Assembly (NCBI GenBank): GCA_026225945.1
Contig: JAMJFZ010000165.1
Coordinates: 779,501-843,500, forward strand
Length of the DNA: 64,000 bases
Direction of reading: 5' to 3'
Source: Cricetomys ansorgei
Lineage: Eukaryota > Chordata > Mammalia > Rodentia > Nesomyidae
The translations under genes and the position numbers were made by a program. Shown here in pieces: positions 54,352-64,000 of the stretch. Each line of letters starts with the position of its first letter. The first letter of the stretch is position 1. Below the pieces are notes generated by a model that was not told the origin of the DNA, did no database searches, and saw only the letters and a list, made by a program, of their open reading frames with translations.

Positions 54352-57300
54352 CTGCAGAGATGGATGAAAACCAGAGTTACTTCTTCAGGTTTAGGAGCGG
54401 ACCAAATCTTACCAACATAGCAAGGGATGGCTTGCTTAGGGTCCCAGAGGACTGAGCCAGACAGCAGCATGAGGTCTACGCTTGGGCGCTGGGGTAGGTG
54501 GGGTCTGTGGCAGCAAGCCTGCCCTGCTTCATGTGTGGGGAGCCTGACCCCCAAGTTCACTCCAGCACGAGCAGTTATGCTATGAAAACACTCCCCAGTG
54601 ACCCACCTCCTGATTTCTCTTATCTCTAAGAAACAAATTGGTGTGGGAAAAATCCCCATTCACGTGCTCTCACGCACTCTGAGGTGAGGGACCCAGTGGG
54701 AAACTTCAGTGTAACCAAGGGAAGGATGGATTTGAGGCATGGGATCTATGTATTGTGAGTGTGAACTTGACATGGAGAGCGTGTCTGCTCCTGCTTTCTG
54801 TCCAGCTGAAGCCCCTAGAGTGCGCCCTGCTGCTGCTCCCAGGCACAGCGGAGGCTTCCTGCTGGCCTGGCCACCTACCTTTCTGACTTCCCGTCGGAAA
54901 GGACATGCTCTTGTTTCCCACTGACTGTTTGAATTTTTTGGCTGCAACACATTTCTGCAAGAGAAGAGAGCTGTGTAAGCTGACGTGTAAGCTGATGACC
55001 ACAGCCCAGGAGGAAGACACTGGAGCTAAGTCAGGCATTCTGTCCCCAGCACATGTGCCTGTCAGGCTGAACTGCGACAGGCACAGGAGGGCTCTGCTTG
55101 GCCCCACCCATTGCTTACTAGGAAATTCAAATTCAGCATGGGCAGCAGAGACCCGAGGCAGGTATGAGTTACACACGCAGCCCCTTCCCTGTGTAGGGCA
55201 GCATCTCCGTCCGGCCCAGGCAGCAGACCCAACGACACCCTTTGCAATGGCATGCCAACCCAGACATCATGGCACACACCTGTAATCCCAGCACTTAAAT
55301 GGTGGAGGCAGGAGGGTTGTGAGTTCTAGGCCACCTGGGCTATATAGCAAGACTCCACCTAACAAAAACCAAACCAAAACATACTCTCCCCACCCCCACC
55401 AAAAAAGAATCATATATTACTGTGGACAACTAGCAGTACTGTCTGCACTCGAGAAGGAATGCGGTGAGGAAGAGGGTGCAAAGGGTTCCCGGATAGTCCC
55501 TACAGCTGAGGAGGACAGGAGACTGCAGGCCCAGGGTGCCTGCTGCAGCCTTACCTTCCCGGAAGGCTCTGGCTTATTTGGGTCAAACTGGGAGGAGGGC
55601 TTGGATTTGCTGTCCCCTGAAAAGAAAGAGCGATCATCACGGCAGTGAGCAAACGAAAAGGCCAGCAGGCCAGGGCCTGGCTTCAGGAAGCACCAGCATC
55701 AGCCGCCACCCTTTCCTGTGCTCCAAGAGCTGCGGGCAGTCCCGAGACCAGGCCGTCCACAGGCCTGTTCCCAGGCTGCCAGAGGCAGGTTGACACTTTT
55801 GTACCAAGGAGATCCCGTGCCACTGCTGATCATGTGGATGAGGAGACACCCCTGACAATGCCGGTGTATGGACTGTGTGGCCCGCTCTCTTCCAAGCTGC
55901 AGAGGCTGCTACAGAGTAGCCAGTGCCACATGTACACTCCTCTCTGCACAGCACCTCTGGGCTAAGGGGTCACAAGAGGTCACCGTGGGCTTTGGGAGCA
56001 GTGCCTTCAGCCTCATCTTGATCCTCTGGATGTGGGAGGGAACTTAAGCACGTGTCACACTGAAGGCCATCCTGCTAGGCCACGGACAACGCTGAGAATC
56101 TGCTTCAAACAACAGACGGGATTCTGGGCCGTTGCTTGCCCTGTGTCCTGGGCGGGGCTCACTGAGCTAGCCTGTACCCTGCAGCTTCCTCCCACCTCAA
56201 ATGGCCAGCTGTCTCCTTAGTGCATCCTCCTGGTCCTTACCAGCAAAAGCCTTGAAGTCTGACTGGCTGTAGTCGTAAGGAGTGAACCCTTTTCCTGGGG
56301 GATCTGGGTCCTTGGGTTTCTTGGAGCTTTTTAGTCGTTTCTTCTCCTGCTTTTGTTCTGCGATCCTCAGGTCACTCGTGGCTCTCTCTCTCTTCTTAGT
56401 GGCATTTTCTAGCTGCAAGGTGAGAACGAGCAGGGATGGAAGCATGGGAATGAGTGAGCAGAGATGCTGGGGCAGACGGATTTCACGGTGAGATAGCTCA
56501 GGCTAGGCCCCAAGTCTAAACATGAGATTTGCCTGGACTTCACTTACAACTCAGACACACAGAGTGCAGGTAACATCATGTAACTTCAAGTAACTTTGAG
56601 TGTGGAATTTCCCACTTGTGTCTGGGCTCAGAAAGTTTGGATGGGGACATTTCGATTTCAGGTACCCGGCTGGGATGCTCCACCTGTCCTAGCTGGGGAC
56701 ACGAGCTGAGGCTGGACTGAGGGACAGACACACTTAGCTCCTATTAGCTATAGCAAGTCCCTAACTGACAATGTTATCAGGTCACTGAAGGCAGAGGTTA
56801 AGAATGGGATTCTAGAATGGTCTGGGTGTGGCAAGAACACAGAGGTCTCACACTGCACGATGGCACACGCCTTTAATCCCAGCACTTGGGAGGCAGAGGC
56901 AGGCGGATCTCTGAGTTGGAGACCAGCCTGGTCTACAGATGAGTTCCAGGACAGCCAGGGACACATAGAGAAACCCTGTCATGAAACTAACCCTCAAAAA
57001 TAAGACCCCAAGAACAAAGAGGTCTCTAGATTAGACTGGGGCACAGCAATGTCCCCGTGCTTTGTCTACTGCCAGGCCATTGCCCAGTGCTATGAGGGTT
57101 TACCAAAGACACAAAGAACTCTTAAGAGAATTTTAATGTCCGCTGGTTTGAGGAGAGAGGCAGGTCCTAACTGACAAGCCCAGGTCAGCTGGGGAAAAAA
57201 CTATCAAGCTGAGTGTACTGAGCCCCCCACAATGGTCCAGGAAACCCTGAACATGACCAGGGACGTCTGTTTCTGAAAAGGGGAAAGGGAGCACATACCG

Positions 57301-60300
57301 CGGCCTGCTGCCGCACGGGGATGGCCTGTTCAAGCACAGCCGCGGTGGACTCCTCCTCTGGCTGCTCCCGGGCAGCTGCGAGAGAGAACTGTTTGTGGAC
57401 TTCCTGCCATTTGTCCATCCAACCTGGGCACAAGGGCCAGCGCTGTGGGCCCTCCCTCCACCCGTCCCTTGGGCTCAGCTCAGTGCTCCTTGGCCTTAAC
57501 TACAGGTTCTAACCAATAGGCTCACCCTGTCTGTGCCTCTAAGGTCAAACACCTAATGGCTTCTGATACTTAGGGTCAATGGCCAACAGTCAGGCCTCAT
57601 TTTAAAGATGGCTCCTCTGCTAGTGCAGAGAACTTTTCTCACAGCCAGTAACCCTATTCTCCTACCTGCTCAGGACAAACCTCTGTCCCCAACCTCCCTT
57701 CCTATTTCCCATGCCTCATCCAATTTATCACCAAGTGCTGGCTCTCAGACAGGAGTCTAGGTTCTGACAGCAAATCTGTCGCCTGTTACTGTTGTGTCTC
57801 TTAATTAGGCTCAGGCTTTCTGTCCTTCTGCTTTCTTTTTTAAAGTTTATTTATTTTCTTTCTTCTTGAGACAGGGTTTTTCGGTTGTAACTCTGGCTGC
57901 TCTCAAACTCACAGAGATCTGCCTGCTTCTGCCTCCTGAGTGCTGGGCTCAAAGGCGTGCGCCACCGCCTGGCTTTGTCCCTCTGCTTTCAATGTGTCAG
58001 CTGGATCCCCTCTGCTCAGAGCTCTGCCAAGTCACTCTACTGACCAGCCAGTCCTCAAACAGGCCTTGCCTGCTTGCCTGCTTCTCGTCCCCAGGTATTC
58101 TGGGCATGCTAGCCAGCCACCACACGGGACCTTGGACTCTGCTTCAGTCCACTCTTCCTCGGAACCGAGCCAGGCTCTGTCACTTCAGGTGACCTGGACT
58201 GCCCTTTCTCTCCAGCAACCAGACAGCTGCATTCTCTGCCTGTTCCCTCTCTACATAACAGCACCCCTGCTTTACAGGAGCAGAACACATCGGCAGTGAC
58301 TGTGCACCATCCGGGTAGAAGCTGAACTCCAGGGGGTGGAGGCTGGGCCTGTTCTGCTCGCTGACCTGTCTTTCAATGACACTGGTCATTCAAGTCCTCA
58401 ATCAGACTGATGTGCCAGGGTCATCCCTTCAGAGACCCTGCATTTGTAAGGACATGGACGCTACCTGTTTGCTCAGCTACCTTCTTCTTGGTTGCTTCTT
58501 TAGGTTCTTTCTGGACCTGGACCTGGCTGGCCAGCTTCCAGCGGTTGCTGATCTATAATGAAAATAGACAATGATCAAAACCCCAAACCCAAACCCAAAC
58601 CAGTAGCTACCTAGGGGTGCCTCCTTGTTTCAGAGGGAACCCAGGTCATGCTAACCTAGTAACAGCACACATTCCAAATCTAAAGAAACCATCTTTTTGA
58701 TAGCTTTGCTTATTAAGACCCCTGTTAAGGAGGACAAAGTACAGCTGAATCCCAGGCACCAGCCTGCATGAGCTCACATGGACATCTCATTCAATCCAGT
58801 CCACGCTCCAAACCGGGAAGCCTCAGGTGCCCGGTTAGTAAACAAAGCTGGGCTACAGTGGGTCTCCTCTCAGTCCTGTGTTTCCCTTTCTGTCACACTT
58901 ACAGCTGTGGCCTTGGCCACAACTAGGTGGCAGGAGATAAAAGCCCACTTAACTTCTTCTTACTTTGGTTTTGAGCCTAGGCTTCCAAGGTTCTACGCAG
59001 TCCATGATGACCTCCACTGTCTAAGCGCTGGGTTTACAGTTGTACACCGAACTCTTTATTCCCAGCCCCAACCCTCTTTTTTCTTCCAGACAAGGTCTAT
59101 GTGGTCCTGGCTGGCCTGGAACCTATGTAGACCAGGCTGACCTTTAATGCAGAGATCTACTTGCCCCTGCCTCTGAAATGCTAGGATTAAAGGTGTGGAA
59201 CTATGCCTGGCCTCTTTCTCCCCTTGGTTTGGGTCTGGAGCTAGCGCCCTGTGCTTGCTAAACAAGTGCTACCACTGAGCCAAGTCCCCAAGTCCAGGTC
59301 TTCCTGCTTCCTTTTTTAGTCTTTATTTATTTAGAGATTGACTCTCACCATGTAGCTGCCTAGAACTTGCTATGTAGACCAGGTTGGCCTCAAACTCACA
59401 GAGAACCACCTGCCTCTGCGTTCCCATGTGCTGGGACTAAAGGTGTGCACCATGACACCAGCCACTTGGCCGTTCTTATTAAATTTTATTCGCTTATTGT
59501 GTATGTCTGTGTATCATGCTGTGTACTGTGTGAAGGCCAAAACACAACTTGGAGCCCGTTCTCGTGGTGACAGGCTCCTTCGCCCTTTGAGCCACCTTGC
59601 TGGCACTTGTCCCCATTCCTAAAGCAGGAGGCTAACCCTTAGCACAGGCCTGAGGGAGGCCTGTCAGGCTGCTGTCTAGTGACAGGGGTGTGCTGTCTGT
59701 GTCATGAGAACATATCCTTCGTACAGAAAAAAAAATGGAGGCTGTGAATCCACATGCTGCCTCCCAGAAACGGTGGGACCCATGGAAGGCTGTTCCTGTC
59801 CGCAGCACGAGTCAGTGCCTCTTCAGATTCAAGCTGCTCCCTTTAGGAGCTTTCAAGTGACATACACACGTACAAATGCTATAAACTGTATTATTTATGT
59901 ACTTTAGTAACCAGAGCTGGCTTTTTTCTTCTTTTTTTAAAAGGCGGGGCATCATAAATCCCAGTTTATCCTAGAACACACTATGTAGCCAAAGATGACT
60001 TTGAGTTTCTGATCCTTCTGCTGTCAGCTCCCAAGTGCTGAGATTACAGGCATGCAGGACAGCTCTGTGTGGTGCTGGGATCAAAGCAGGGCTTCGCACA
60101 AGTCAGGCAAGCATGCTCCTAAGCATGCTTGTCCTCGGACCCAAACCCTATGTCGTAGAGATTCCCAAAGGCTTCTGAGGCCTAGGCTGCAGTGTGGCCT
60201 TTCCCTAGAAGCATGCCTACAGTGGCGTACAGAGATTCTGAAGCCTGGCTGACACGGGAACATAACTCAGGTGGGGAGTCCCTTGAGAGAGCTACTGCTC

Positions 60301-62496
60301 TGAAACAAGAAGCTACTTACTTCATAGATTTTTGAAGAAGGATCGAACTTTGCTGCTTGAGAGATGTGGGCCTTGTGTTCTAGAGAAGGCAGGAACTGCG
60401 GAAGGGTACAGTCAGTGCGAGCGCCAAGAGCCGGCACCTGGCCTGCCAGACGCATTACTGTCGCCAGTGTCGGGTCCCCACGTGGACACCACGGATGACC
60501 GACATGTGGGACTTGGGCTCCCCCTCCACAGCCCTGCTTTCCTACCCAGGTGAAAGGACATGTGGTTGCAGCTCCTGCTGGCCTTGTACACCTGCACTAC
60601 TCACCATCCTAAAAGGGTTCTCAAAGGACTCCATTATGTCCCGGGCTTTTTCTGTGCAACCGTCAATGGAGTCTTTGCACCTTCCTCAGCGCTAGGCTCC
60701 TGCAGGGACAGACCAAAATCCATCACTCTAGCCACAATCACACCGTGGCATCAGGACACTTTCCTGGGTCCACAACAGGGAGGATTTACTTCCTGCACTG
60801 ATGAATTCTTTGCTTTTTTGAGCTATGTAGACCAGCTATGGGCTTCAAACTCACTGTGATTAAAGGCATGAGCCGCCACACCCAGCAGAACTGGTGAATT
60901 CTTACTGCCTTCACAACCAACAAGGCCGGTGGTATTCCCACAATCTTCTGCTCTTAAGGAGCAGAGTAGGGATTTAAACACAGGTCTACCTGGTCTACCT
61001 GGCCCGAGAGCTCGAGGTCATCCCAGATAGAGGAACTGTGAACTCACAACATTACAGATTACAGGAACTAATGAATACAAGCAGCAGACTGTGCATCCAC
61101 TGGATTCATAAACTCTGCTTCCCTCTTGAAGTTATGTTCGCTTTTAACACAGATAGGGATAGTACATACAGCCTTCAGACGAAACACAGAATTCTCATGT
61201 GAGTGCAGCCTAGCCTCAAGTTCATGGAAACTAGACAGGAGTGGGTGCACGATTATAATCCCCACACTGGGAGAATCTGATTTTAAAAAAAAAATCAAAT
61301 GATTAAACATTTTTTTATATGCAGGAGTGTTTTGTTTGCATGTATGTATCTGTACCACATGTATGTCTGGTGCTAATGGAGGTCAGGTGTAGGATCCCCT
61401 GGTCTGGAGTTACAGACGGTTGTGACCTGCCATGTGGGTGCTGGGAATCAAAGCCAGGTCTTCTGCAAGAGTAACAAGTAAGAACTGCAAGTTTGAGGCC
61501 AGACTGGACTACAAAATGAGATCCTGATTAAAAAGGAAGAAAGGAAAAGGAGGGAGGGAGGAAGAGAAAGAAAAGAGAAAAGAAGACCTTGTCAACATGT
61601 TTGGCTGCTGAATCACCAAGACAGCTTCTGTCAGCCTGTGGCCAACAAAGGCTTCTAGACATTTTGTTCATGAATCACCACAGTTAAGATCCCATCTAAT
61701 TTTCTTTTTCGGAGACAAGGTTTCTTCTCTGTTGTAACTCTGACCATCCTGGTACTCTCTGTAGACCAGGCTGGCCTCAAACTCATAGAGATCCACATGC
61801 CCCTGCCTCCCGAGTGCTGGGATTAAAGGTGTGCGCCACCACCACCCAGCTTCATTCAGGACTTTTAAAATGTGTATCATTTGAATGTGTGCATGTAGAG
61901 GTCAAAGAACCACCTCTGAGGCAGGGTCTCCTGTTCGTCACCATGTGCGCCAGGCTAGTTGCCATGAGTCACCTCCCATCTCACCACAGATACAATCTTG
62001 GCGTGTTTTCTTGTTACTCACACTGAATAGAGTGATGACAGCTGTGGCCAGAAGGCACCTGGCATCCAGAGCGGTCTCCTCTTTGCCCTCAGTGAAGAGG
62101 CTCGGCTGTTTCTGGAGTGGCACAGACCCTAGAGACACAGAAGTCAGCACGGTCAACACATGTGGGCTCAGGGTCCAAGAAACTGGCTCAATCCCTCTGG
62201 GAGTCCAAAGGGGCCTCAATCTTACCATCAGTTGGGGTGATTGGGTAGTTATCTGGAGGGGCGTGGGAGCAGTCATGGGGTCCAAAGAGAGCGTTCTCCA
62301 ATCTCTGCACCAAAGAGAAACCAGCAGGCCACATGTAAAACTCATAAGCATGCCAGGAGCTCTTGGCCAGTGGAACAGCACTGACCTGTCAGGGGCTGTG
62401 ATCTCCACCCCTCCCATAGGTGAGACAGCAGCCGTGACACTGTACCTCGGCGCTAGGCACTGCTGCACTCTTCTTCACCCCAGCTGCGGTTTCAGA
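54321..62496 (-). CDS. EXOSC10: Exosome component 10 (Rrp6), partial: 11 C-terminal exons, two frame breaks
   Basis: 3'-5' exoribonuclease of the nuclear RNA exosome. Only about the last 304 residues are here; the exonuclease and HRDC exons lie beyond the right edge. Exons in coding order: 62496-62446, 62304-62226, 62128-62022, 60699-60605, 60395-60321, 58552-58465, 57375-57299, 56412-56241, 55616-55555, 54954-54879, 54351-54321. Recognisable text includes LFGPHDCSHAPPDNYP, LLATAVITLF, ESFENPFRM, AAKFDPSSKIYE, KKRERATSD, TPYDYSQSDFKAFAG, KQSVGNKSMSFPTG and the C-terminus GFRHNWPKR. The region is lysine-rich and contributes nuclear and RNA/exosome contacts in the family. Codon phase closes at every junction except that exons 60699-60605 and 54954-54879 are each one base short, shifting the frame. 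Exact splice sites and good conservation argue for a real gene with sequence errors, not a pseudogene. Confidence 0.93.
54879..54954 (-). CDS. EXOSC10: EXOSC10 penultimate exon with a one-base deficit
   Basis: Acceptor ttgcag|, donor aaag|gtaggt. It encodes KCVAAKKFKQSVGNKSM and SFPTG, then reads Ser-Gln-Lys instead of the family's Lys-Ser-Asp-Arg. The exon is 76 nt; the last exon needs 77 to be in frame. One A seems missing in the cgggaagtcag stretch. Confidence 0.9.
55258..55370 (+). repeat. B1-family SINE
   Basis: Reads catcatggcacacacctgta, cccagcacttaaatggtgga, ctgggctatatagcaagact. Confidence 0.7.
55555..55616 (-). CDS. EXOSC10: EXOSC10 exon
   Basis: Acceptor tttcag|, donor ggaag|gtaagg. 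It encodes GDSKSKPSSQFDPNK through EPSGK. Confidence 0.93.
56241..56412 (-). CDS. EXOSC10: EXOSC10 exon (lysine-rich region)
   Basis: Acceptor ttgcag|, donor tgctg|gtaagg. It encodes LENATKKRERATSDLR, a KKRLKSSKKPKD basic cluster that could serve nuclear localisation, and YDYSQSDFKAFAG. Confidence 0.94.
56855..56995 (+). repeat. B1 SINE
   Basis: Reads gcacgatggcacacgccttt, ggcggatctctgagttggag, gaaaccctgtcatg. Confidence 0.88.
57299..57375 (-). CDS. EXOSC10: EXOSC10 exon
   Basis: Acceptor tcgcag|, donor gccgcg|gtatgt. It encodes AAREQPEEESTAAVLEQ through VRQQAA. Confidence 0.92.
57868..57980 (-). repeat. B1 SINE, reverse orientation
   Basis: Reads ttgagacagggtttttcggt, then skips about 20 bp to tctcaaactcacagagatct, tgctgggctcaaaggcgtgc. 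Confidence 0.85.
58465..58552 (-). CDS. EXOSC10: EXOSC10 exon
   Basis: Acceptor attatag|, donor aacag|gtagcg. It encodes ISNRWKLASQVQVQKE through KKVAEQT. Confidence 0.92.
59075..59290 (-). repeat. B1 SINE and ID-like fragment, reverse orientation
   Basis: Reverse B1: acaaggtctatgtggtcctg, aacctatgtagaccaggctg, gctaggattaaaggtgtgga. It is followed by a reverse ID-like head (ctggagctagcgccctgtgc, taccactgagccaag); together they look like a B4-type composite. Confidence 0.7.
59330..59615 (-). repeat. B1 and B2 SINEs, reverse orientation
   Basis: B1: ttgctatgtagaccaggttg, aaactcacagagaaccacct, tgggactaaaggtgtgcacc. A diverged B2 remnant follows (gtgtgaaggccaaaacacaa, cctttgagccaccttgctgg). Confidence 0.7.
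59955..60065 (-). repeat. Old B1-family SINE, reverse orientation
   Basis: Reads cctagaacacactatgtagc, gctcccaagtgctgagatta. Confidence 0.65.
60321..60395 (-). CDS. EXOSC10: EXOSC10 exon
   Basis: Acceptor ccgcag|, donor tatgaa|gtaagt. It encodes FLPSLEHKAHISQAAKF through SSKIYE, 75 nt, phase 0 at both ends. Confidence 0.93.
60605..60699 (-). CDS. EXOSC10: EXOSC10 exon with a one-base deficit
   Basis: Acceptor cctgcag|, donor ggatg|gtgagt. The first part reads EPSAEEGAKTPLTVAQKK and the last part ARDIMESFENPFRM, but in different frames. The exon is 95 nt where both neighbouring junctions require 96. The break lies in the minus-strand run cagaaaaagccc, and the upstream frame hits TAA nine bases after that A run. 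Confidence 0.9.
61310..61490 (-). repeat. B2 SINE, reverse orientation
   Basis: Reads gtgctaatggaggtcaggtg, gatcccctggtctggagtta, cagacggttgtgacctgcca, tgggaatcaaagccaggtct. Confidence 0.85.
61530..61588 (+). repeat. Purine-rich (GA) tract
   Basis: About 60 bases almost all A and G. Confidence 0.8.
61700..61852 (-). repeat. B1 SINE, reverse orientation
   Basis: Reads tttcttctctgttgtaactc, ctctgtagaccaggctggcc, gtgctgggattaaaggtgtg. Confidence 0.9.
62022..62128 (-). CDS. EXOSC10: EXOSC10 exon
   Basis: Acceptor ctctag|, donor cagt|gtgagt. It encodes SVPLQKQPSLFTEGKEE through ATAVITLFS. Confidence 0.92.
62226..62304 (-). CDS. EXOSC10: EXOSC10 exon
   Basis: Acceptor gtgcag|, donor gatg|gtaaga. 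It encodes RLENALFGPHDCSHAPP through ITPTD. Confidence 0.92.
62446..62496 (-). CDS. EXOSC10: EXOSC10 exon (first one in window, post-HRDC linker)
   Basis: Acceptor cttag|, donor gccgag|gtacag. It encodes SETAAGVKKSAAVPSAE, matching the linker after the HRDC domain. Confidence 0.88.
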
Positions 62497-62514
62497 CTAA
62501 GGAGGAAAGAAGAG

Positions 62515-62710
62515 TAGGGCCGGGGATGTAGTTCAGTTGGCAGAGCACTGCCTAGCATGCTCCAAGCCCTGGGTTTGACTCCCCAGTGGGTGTGACTGCT
62601 TATGCTTATAGTTCCAGGACTCCGGAGGTGAGAGCAGGAGGATCAGAAGTTCAAAGCCATCCTGGGTTACTTGAGACTCTGTCTCAAACAAACACACAAA
62701 CAAAGAACGA
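62515..62710 (+). repeat. B4-type composite SINE (ID head plus B1 body)
   Basis: The head ggggatgtagttcagttggc ... gggtttgactccccagtggg is an ID/tRNA-like unit; it runs directly into B1-like text (gttccaggactccggaggtg, gagactctgtctcaaacaaa). This fusion is the known B4 structure. Confidence 0.8.
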
Positions 62711-64000
62711 AACTTGAGGAGAGCTGCATAAAGTCAACGACACACGCTTACTCAGCAGACCGTACTCTTCCACCAGTCTGTCTCCCAAGGGCCCAGAGAT
62801 AATCTCTCACCCTCACCCCTTTCAGCTCCGGGCACTGCCAATTATGTTGTACTCAAGCCCCACTGTGTGAGAGATCAGTATTCCTGTCAGGACGTGGCAT
62901 GGTGCAATGGCTTCCATCAACCTTGGAGGAGTCTCCTCAGGCAGCCAGCATGCTTTCTACCCAAACAACTGGAAAACTAAAACAAAGCTTTTTGTTTTGT
63001 TTTTGCTTTTGTGGTGCTGGGATGCCCAGAGCCTCACACATGAGAGGCAAACATCCTATCTCTGGGACTGGGCTATTAAGTCCCAGAAGGACATCTTAAC
63101 ATGAAAGCTGCAAATACACTTTCTTCTTTCATTTCAAGTCTTTTGGGTCAATAATCTTTCAAGAGATGATAAATGAACGATCACGTATCGATAACACTAC
63201 CAAGTCAACACATTCAAAGTTGTCCTCCTAAGAAAGGTGGATGTGGTGGTGCAAGTCTGTAATCCTAGATTGACAGTTCAAAGCCTGCCTGGGTTACAGG
63301 GTTACACAGCTGAGGTCAAGGTTGGCCTAGGAAAGACCCTGTTTGGTAAGACCCTATATCAAAAAGAAGGAAAAGAATTAAAGCAAAAACCCTAAGAGAA
63401 ACCATGTCAGTTTAATTTTAACAAGTTTTATTGCCTACACAGAGCACAGACATTCCCACAGAGACAAGTGTCTGAGTATTTATTCAATCATTCATTCATT
63501 CAGCCTGGCAAACAGGCATGAGGGGGTAACTTGAGTGTGTTCTTTCCTTCACCATGAAGGGACCCGGGGATAGAACTCATCAGGCTGGTGGCAAGCACCT
63601 TTACCATCTCCTTTTGATAGCTCTTTTTTTGAGACAGTCTTACAAAGCTCAGGCTGGCCTCAAACTCACTAAGTACCTGAGGATGACCCAACCCTGACCC
63701 CCGCCTCTGCATCCGAGTGCTGGGATTATGGGTGGTCACCACACATACCTGTCTATTTCTGTGGGGTGTCCCATTTTCACTGTTTATGCAAACTTTAGTA
63801 TTTCCCTCACAAAACTGACTTTCTTGAATTCCCAATTCTACCCACAATTCTCCTCCTTCCCCTCTTACCTTTGATTTGAATCTGTGGTCCTGGATCCTAC
63901 CCCATCAGCAAATCACACTGCTGCCCAGGAGGACGGCTCCTCTACAGTGCTTAGGCTCAGCAGTCGCTGGCAGCCCTTTCTGACCACTGACAGAGAGCCT
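62711..64000. other. EXOSC10 intron, right edge of window
   Basis: No further EXOSC10 exon was found. The sequence contains old B1-like pieces (63238-63360 forward, 63635-63750 reverse) and unassigned text. The preceding exon, expected to end the HRDC region with a 'REMPLLK'-like sequence, is not visible and must lie beyond 64000. Confidence 0.6.

Noticed and set aside
57185..57433. Longer EXOSC10 exon starting at a second acceptor near 57424
   Set aside because: The acceptor at 57376 restores the conserved EQT-AAREQ junction and correct phase; the longer version does not.
54321..62496. EXOSC10 copy as a pseudogene because of two frame breaks
   Set aside because: Introns, splice sites, synteny and protein conservation are intact, so sequence error or a rare allele is more likely than gene death.
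63850..64000. Possible EXOSC10 exon ending at the donor-like aatcaaag|gtaaga on the minus strand
   Set aside because: The encoded text shows no resemblance to the expected HRDC-proximal sequence and no convincing acceptor is in the window.

Overview
The window is nuclear DNA from a muroid rodent. It has intron-containing genes with GT-AG splice sites, CpG-rich promoters, and dozens of B1, B2, B3/B4 and ID-like SINEs on both strands. The gene order TARDBP(+) > < MASP2(-), SRM(-), EXOSC10(-) is the known mammalian synteny block (human 1p36.22). I cannot name the species from the sequence alone.

Layout. 1-16100: gene-poor and SINE-rich, with microsatellites, one hAT-type DNA element with perfect 13-bp terminal inverted repeats, and a decayed L1 scrap. 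16100-26445: TARDBP, encoding TDP-43, complete: a CpG-island promoter, a 5' UTR exon, five coding exons (414 aa) and a long conserved 3' UTR with several poly(A) signals and a possible UTR intron. 27735-38386: MASP2 on the minus strand, convergent with TARDBP: eleven coding exons (680 aa), plus the alternative terminal exon that makes the short product MAp19 (tail Glu-Gln-Ser-Leu-stop). 38450-47790: intergenic SINEs and two LTR-like segments. 47795-50856: SRM, spermidine synthase, eight exons, 302 aa, with a CpG-rich promoter carrying a CACGTG E-box and CCAAT boxes. 54235-62496: the 3' part of EXOSC10 (the Rrp6 nuclear exosome nuclease): eleven exons for about 304 C-terminal residues; the catalytic and HRDC exons lie beyond the right edge.

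The four genes are physically linked but functionally independent: RNA processing (TDP-43), lectin-pathway complement (MASP-2), polyamine synthesis (spermidine synthase) and nuclear RNA decay (EXOSC10). I found no operon, CRISPR array or novel multi-gene system.

The points most worth checking are: (i) three amino-acid changes in the normally near-invariant N-terminal domain of TDP-43 (Leu20, Thr45, Thr70); (ii) two separate one-base deficits in EXOSC10 exons, each breaking the reading frame, while TARDBP, MASP2 and SRM are fully intact; (iii) the preserved MAp19 exon; (iv) a last SRM intron of 78 nt that is open in frame and would add a hydrophobic segment if retained; (v) an LTR-like segment repeated at about 513-bp spacing. 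Exon boundaries come from reading splice sites, codon phase and family resemblance; no alignment or database search was run.
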